This document shows positions 6,259 through 9,347 of a stretch of DNA of 9,347 nucleotides, in pieces. The DNA comes from Sediminibacterium sp. (GTDB taxonomy: Bacteria > Bacteroidota > Bacteroidia > Chitinophagales > Chitinophagaceae), in assembly GCA_023263235.1 (NCBI GenBank), contig JALQXE010000177.1:1-9347 (forward strand). Direction: 5' to 3'. Numbering within the stretch: position 1 is the stretch's first letter; every line of letters begins with the position of its first letter. The notes beneath the pieces were generated by a model, which was not told where the DNA came from, did no database searches, and saw only the letters and a list, made by a program, of their open reading frames with translations. A program made the translations under genes and the position numbers.

Positions 6259-7155
6259 ATGCATAAGAACTGGATTAGCTGGCTTGTTTTTGCCCTGTTG
6301 GCCATTGTTTGGGGCAGTTCATTTATCCTCATGAAAGAGGGTTTAAAAGCTTTTAACCCCTACCAGGTGGCCTCCTTAAGGATGTTGTCTGCTGGTATTA
6401 TTTTACTTCCTTTTGCCTACAAAGCAATAAAACTTGTTCCAGGTAATAAAATGGGTTTGGTGATTTTATCTGGTATTTTGGGCAACTTTATTCCTGCTTA
6501 TCTTTTTTGCATTGCCGAAACACAAATTGATAGTTCTTTAGCGGGTATTTTAAACTCTTTAACGCCCATGTTTACCATCATTGTGGGTGTCTTGTTTTTT
6601 AAGGTACAAACAAACTTTGCAAAAATTATTGGAATGATCATTGGCTTTCTTGGTTTAAGTTTTTTACTTGCCGCTGGGAAAAATATGAGCTTCCATAATT
6701 TATCGTACGCTAGCTTAGTGCTCTTGGCCACTTTGTTTTATGGCATTAATGTAAATATAGTTGGCAGATATATGCAGCAATTGGGATCCATAAATGTAGC
6801 GTCCATTGCCTTTGCATTTTTAATTATTCCAAGCACTTGTGTGCTATATCATACTGGCTATTTTAGCAACGACTTTACCAATCCTATTGTGTTGCGTTCT
6901 TTGGCAGCGAGCAGCGTACTTGGAATTGTAGGAACAAGTATAGCTACTATTTTGTTTTATTATTTAGTAAAACAAGCCGGCATGTTATTTGGATCCATGG
7001 TTACATATGGCATTCCAATAGTTGCCGTGGCCTGGGGCATTTTGGATGGAGAAAGTTTAAACCTCATACAAATTGGATGCTTAGGATTAATTCTTTGGGG
7101 TGTATATATTGTAAACAGGGGGCATTTAGGATTTGCAAAAAAACAAAAAGCATAA
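6259..7155 (+). CDS. EamA/DMT-superfamily inner-membrane transporter
   Basis: This is a drug/metabolite-transporter superfamily permease; members export or take up amino acids, nucleosides or other small metabolites across the inner membrane, and the substrate cannot be told from sequence. Seen in 298 aa: about ten hydrophobic helices arranged as two EamA repeats of five. The first repeat has the hallmark IVWGSSFILMK (16-26) and ASLRML with R41; a proline-containing segment, LNSLTPMF, closes the fourth helix. The second repeat ends in a short basic tail (FAKKQKA). An in-frame ATG at 6229 would add MEHLWANYTR. I prefer 6259 because relatives usually start just before the first helix, and a near-consensus -7 box (CATCTTTG, 6235-6242, one mismatch) sits 17 bp before it; 6229 remains possible. 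The gene is divergent from scpA and converges on frr. Confidence 0.9.
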   Translation: MHKNWISWLVFALLAIVWGSSFILMKEGLKAFNPYQVASLRMLSAGIILLPFAYKAIKLVPGNKMGLVILSGILGNFIPAYLFCIAETQIDSSLAGILNSLTPMFTIIVGVLFFKVQTNFAKIIGMIIGFLGLSFLLAAGKNMSFHNLSYASLVLLATLFYGINVNIVGRYMQQLGSINVASIAFAFLIIPSTCVLYHTGYFSNDFTNPIVLRSLAASSVLGIVGTSIATILFYYLVKQAGMLFGSMVTYGIPIVAVAWGILDGESLNLIQIGCLGLILWGVYIVNRGHLGFAKKQKA

Positions 7156-7188
7156 AAAATCCCCATTAAGAACATAACCTTATGGGGA
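7154..7188 (-). terminator. Intrinsic terminator of frr
   Basis: Reading leftward from frr, 7188-7160 folds into a hairpin: CCCCA (7161-7165) pairs with TGGGG (7183-7187), and TAAG (7167-7170) with CTTA (7179-7182), with one bulged T (7166) and an 8-nt loop. It is followed by six U encoded by the A-run 7159-7154. The U-tract reaches into the stop codon of the convergent transporter gene. In the rightward direction the hairpin is followed by an A/T mixture without a U-run, so it would be a weaker terminator for the transporter transcript. Confidence 0.7.
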
Positions 7189-7221
7189 ATTAAAATACTA
7201 AATGAAGCTTAGTGACTTCAA

Positions 7222-7785
7222 TTATACAGTCATAATTTCTTTTTCTTTCGCTTCCAAGTGTTTATCCACTAATGCAATATGTTTATTGGTTAAACCTTGA
7301 ATTTCTTCTTCGGCACCCTTACATATATCTTCACTAGCGCCCTCTTTTTGCACTTTCTTCACCTTCTCAATATGATCTCTTCTAATATTGCGAATAGCTA
7401 CTTTAGTATGCTCACCTTCGGCTGCAGCTTTTTTGTACAATTCTTTTCTGCGCTCTTCTGTTAAAGGCGGCATAAACAATCTAATATTTACACCATCATT
7501 TTGTGGTGTAATGCCAATATTTGCAGCCATGATTGCTCTTTCAATCAATGCTAACATTGGTTTTTCCCATGGTTGAATACTTATTGTTCTAGTATCCAAT
7601 ACCTGCACATTTGCCACCTGACTAATAGGAGTTGGGGTTCCATAATAGTCTACGTTAATTCCTTCTAAAATGGAAGGAGAAGCTTTACCAGCTCTAATTT
7701 TAGAGATTTCAATTTCTAAATGCCCAATGGCCTTTTTCATACCCGCTTCTGCGTCTGTGGCTATTTTCTTTAATTCCTCTGACAT
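7222..7785 (-). CDS. frr: Ribosome recycling factor (RRF)
   Basis: RRF works with EF-G to split post-termination ribosomes from mRNA so they can start again; it is a soluble, essential translation factor. Seen in 187 aa, close to the usual 185: the N-terminal helix of the three-helix bundle with KIRAGKASPSIL (29-40), the inserted beta domain starting YYGTPTPISQVANV (47-60), ISIQPWEKPML (68-78), ANIGITPQNDG (88-98), IRLFMPPLTEERR (101-113), and VAIRNIRRD (129-137) with the functionally important R132. The C-terminal helix is lysine- and glutamate-rich. The start is the ATG at 7785-7783, 20 bp from a -7 element match. frr often follows pyrH or tsf in bacteria; here it is a stand-alone unit with its own likely promoter and terminator, convergent with the transporter gene and divergent from transketolase. 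Confidence 0.98.
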   Translation of the reverse strand: MSEELKKIATDAEAGMKKAIGHLEIEISKIRAGKASPSILEGINVDYYGTPTPISQVANVQVLDTRTISIQPWEKPMLALIERAIMAANIGITPQNDGVNIRLFMPPLTEERRKELYKKAAAEGEHTKVAIRNIRRDHIEKVKKVQKEGASEDICKGAEEEIQGLTNKHIALVDKHLEAKEKEIMTV

Positions 7786-7804
7786 ATTGAATGATTTGAG
7801 TTTA

Positions 7805-7812
7805 CAAAGTTA
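7805..7812 (-). promoter_or_regulatory. Likely Bacteroidota -7 element for frr
   Basis: On the minus strand this reads TAACTTTG, an exact match to TAnnTTTG. It ends 20 bp before the frr ATG, the same distance as the matching element ahead of the divergent transketolase gene. No clear TTG -33 element is present at the usual spacing. Confidence 0.5.
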
Positions 7813-7822
7813 AGTAAATCAT

Positions 7823-7833
7823 TGTAGTCTACA
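7823..7833. repeat. 11-bp palindrome centred between the frr and transketolase promoters
   Basis: TGTAG (7823-7827) and CTACA (7829-7833) are perfect reverse complements around a single T. The centre lies within about 4 bp of the midpoint between the two divergent -7 elements, in the region expected to hold both -33 elements. It may be a shared operator, but short palindromes also arise by chance. Confidence 0.3.
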
Positions 7834-7844
7834 TAAGTCTTTTT

Positions 7845-7870
7845 TTTATCTATCTTTGCGCATAGATAAA
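7845..7870. repeat. 9-bp perfect inverted repeat overlapping the transketolase promoter
   Basis: TTTATCTAT (7845-7853) is the exact reverse complement of ATAGATAAA (7862-7870), with an 8-nt centre, CTTTGCGC. The left arm and centre contain the -7 element (7851-7858) and the right arm covers the expected transcription start. It ends 7 bp before the ATG. A bound repressor here would block transcription; alternatively the symmetry is fortuitous. Confidence 0.45.
7851..7858 (+). promoter_or_regulatory. Likely Bacteroidota -7 element for the transketolase/vWA operon
   Basis: TATCTTTG matches TAnnTTTG exactly and ends 20 bp before the transketolase ATG, leaving an untranslated leader of roughly 13 nt. 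A TTG at 7822-7824 is the nearest upstream -33 candidate, but its 26-bp spacing is longer than the usual 17-23. Confidence 0.6.
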
Positions 7871-7877
7871 TAACCTT

Positions 7878-8720
7878 ATGGCAACAACTGAATTAACCAA
7901 AATTGCATCTCAAGTTAGAAGAGATATTGTTAGAATGGTACATGCACAACAAAGTGGACACCCAGGTGGTTCTTTGGGTTGTGCCGATTTTTTAACTGCA
8001 TTGTATTTTCATGTTTTAAAGAAGGATACTAATTTTAAAATGGATGGAAAAAATGAAGATCTTTTCTTTTTATCAAATGGGCATATCTCTCCTGTTTTTT
8101 ATTCAGTATTGTCTCGTTCAGGATATTTTGATGTTAAAGAATTAGCCACATTCCGTAAAATTAATTCTCGTTTACAAGGTCACCCAACAACACATGAAGG
8201 TTTACCAGGTATTCGAGTTGCGAGTGGTTCTTTAGGACAAGGCATGAGTGTTGCTATTGGTGCTGCGCTTTCAAAAAAGTACAATGGCGACGATCGTACA
8301 GTTTACTCATTACATGGTGATGGTGAGTTACAAGAAGGACAAAACTGGGAAGCCATTATGTTTGCCGCACATCATAAGGTAGATAATTTAATTGCTACGG
8401 TTGATGTGAACGGACAACAAATTGATGGATCCACAACCCAAGTAATGAATTTAGGCAATCTACGCGCCAAATGGGAATCTTTTGGATGGGAAGTTCTCGA
8501 CATGGATGGCCACGACATGAATGAAATCGTAAACACCTTGCAGTTGGCTAAATCGATGGGTGGAAAAGGTAAACCTATCTGTATTCTAATGAAAACTCAG
8601 ATGGGGAAAGGGGTTGACTTTATGGAGGGTACCCATGAATGGCATGGTATTGCACCAAACGATGAACAGTTGGCTCGTGCCTTGGCTCAACTTCCAGAAA
8701 CGTTAGGCGATTATGCCTAA
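7878..8720 (+). CDS. Transketolase, N-terminal (thiamine-diphosphate binding) subunit of a split enzyme
   Basis: Transketolase moves two-carbon ketol units between sugar phosphates in the non-oxidative pentose phosphate pathway. At 280 aa this is only the N-terminal half of the usual roughly 660-residue enzyme. Seen: QSGHPGGSLG (25-34, H28), LSNGHISP (65-72, H69), LQGHPTTHE (99-107, H102), ASGSLGQG (115-122), the ThDP/Mg motif GDGELQEGQNWEA (147-159) with DN (169-170) and closing N178, and GTHEWHG near the end. The protein ends cleanly after this domain with no sign of truncation, fitting the known two-gene transketolases in which a separate C-terminal subunit supplies the Pyr domain with the catalytic Glu. 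That subunit is usually the next gene, but here the next gene encodes a vWA protein 17 bp downstream, so the partner must lie elsewhere. The start ATG follows a good -7 element. Confidence 0.95.
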   Translation: MATTELTKIASQVRRDIVRMVHAQQSGHPGGSLGCADFLTALYFHVLKKDTNFKMDGKNEDLFFLSNGHISPVFYSVLSRSGYFDVKELATFRKINSRLQGHPTTHEGLPGIRVASGSLGQGMSVAIGAALSKKYNGDDRTVYSLHGDGELQEGQNWEAIMFAAHHKVDNLIATVDVNGQQIDGSTTQVMNLGNLRAKWESFGWEVLDMDGHDMNEIVNTLQLAKSMGGKGKPICILMKTQMGKGVDFMEGTHEWHGIAPNDEQLARALAQLPETLGDYA

Positions 8721-8737
8721 GGTGATTATACAAAACT

Positions 8738-9347
8738 ATGCGTTCATTACCTATTGCACATATTATATGTTGGCTACTTCTAGCTGTCGCAGAGGTTCAC
8801 GCGCAAGGAACTGTTAAGAAAACGCGTATCCTTTTTTTAATGGACGGATCGTCGAGTATGACGTATTCGTGGAATCAAAACAATTCTCGCTACGATGTGG
8901 CTACTCGAATGTTGTTGCAGTTGATAGACAGTGTTTATGCTGTGAACAACGAAGTGGAATTTGCTGTTCGTTCAGTAGGTACTCAATATCCGGCCCAAGA
9001 AAAAAATTGCCAAGATACACGCCTTGAAGTGCCATTTAATTTGCAAAATGTCAATCAAATTAAAACAAGGATGCAGTATTTGCAGCCTATTGGGTATTCT
9101 CCAATTGCCTACAGCTTGCGAACAGCGGCCGATAATGAATTGAACAATCCTCAAGTATACGATTACAGCGTTATTTTTATTACCGATGGTGGGGAGAGTT
9201 GCGGGGGGGATGTTTGCGAAACATTCAAGAAATATTTAGCCGGACGAATGAAGGTAAAACCCTACGTTATCGGATTAAACAAAAGTGAACAACTAGAAAC
9301 CATTTACCAATGTTTGGGTAATTATGTTGATGTTACCGAGCCCGACG
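8738..9347 (+). CDS. Exported von Willebrand factor A domain protein (3' partial gene)
   Basis: This gene runs off the right edge; 203 codons are visible. The ATG at 8738 opens a signal peptide: a short start with one Arg and one His, a hydrophobic core (IICWLLLAVA, 9-18) and a likely cleavage site after A22 (VHA|Q). Maturation should release it to the periplasm or beyond. A vWA fold follows: RILFLMDGSSSM (30-41) with the metal-ion-dependent adhesion site DxSxS at D36, S38 and S40; a GYSPIAYSL segment (119-127), where the usual MIDAS Thr is Ser121; and IFITDGGESCGGD (146-158) with D150. Cysteines at 91, 155, 160 and 192 could form disulfides outside the cytoplasm. Family proteins bind partners through the metal site; the specific role here is unknown. 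The 17-bp gap suggests co-transcription with transketolase. Any C-terminal domain is not visible. Confidence 0.88.
   Translation, partial: MRSLPIAHIICWLLLAVAEVHAQGTVKKTRILFLMDGSSSMTYSWNQNNSRYDVATRMLLQLIDSVYAVNNEVEFAVRSVGTQYPAQEKNCQDTRLEVPFNLQNVNQIKTRMQYLQPIGYSPIAYSLRTAADNELNNPQVYDYSVIFITDGGESCGGDVCETFKKYLAGRMKVKPYVIGLNKSEQLETIYQCLGNYVDVTEPD

Noticed and set aside
7262..7270. TTATCCACT, a one-mismatch DnaA box
   Set aside because: It is an isolated match inside the frr coding sequence; about two such single matches are expected by chance in a window this size.

Overview
The window is about 9.3 kb of AT-rich, gene-dense chromosomal DNA from a member of the Bacteroidota, most likely Chitinophagaceae-like. 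Four observations point there: a PcrB-type prenylglyceryl phosphate synthase of the group II kind; a transketolase whose N-terminal half is a separate protein; genes without Shine-Dalgarno sequences, with TAnnTTTG-type -7 elements upstream of some of them; and a DXS protein with Chitinophagaceae-like N-terminal wording. The genus assignment is inference. I see no tRNA, rRNA, CRISPR array, insertion sequence or phage gene.

Layout, left to right. The first 285 bases are the 5' end of a class II (B12-dependent) ribonucleotide reductase gene on the minus strand. A 324-bp divergent spacer follows, with three near-consensus DnaA boxes and an inverted repeat. Next is pcrB (+), converging on a two-gene LytS/LytTR-type two-component operon (-). 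dxs (+) is divergent from that operon and converges on scpA (-), with interlocked stop codons. A divergent EamA-family transporter gene (+) converges on frr (-), whose hairpin terminator abuts the transporter stop codon. frr is divergent from the transketolase N-subunit gene (+), across a 92-bp spacer with two good -7 elements and two palindromes. Finally an exported von Willebrand A (vWA) domain protein gene (+) begins 17 bp after the transketolase gene and runs off the window.

Most genes are housekeeping: dNTP synthesis (nrdJ), isoprenoid precursor supply (dxs), a prenyl-ether lipid step (pcrB), chromosome condensation (scpA), ribosome recycling (frr) and the pentose phosphate pathway (transketolase). 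dxs and pcrB lie at opposite ends of one metabolic route: DXS feeds the MEP pathway, and PcrB puts a long polyprenyl chain on glycerol-1-phosphate. DXS and transketolase are related thiamine-diphosphate enzymes that share glyceraldehyde-3-phosphate as a metabolite. No complete new multi-gene system is evident. The least explained items are the DnaA-box cluster beside nrdJ, the exported vWA gene directly behind a lone transketolase N-subunit, the archaeal-type lipid enzyme, and the palindromes at the tkt/frr promoters.

Three coding starts were moved inward from the longest possible reading frame (sensor kinase, dxs, scpA), and one was moved with less certainty (EamA transporter). The reasons are given in those entries.
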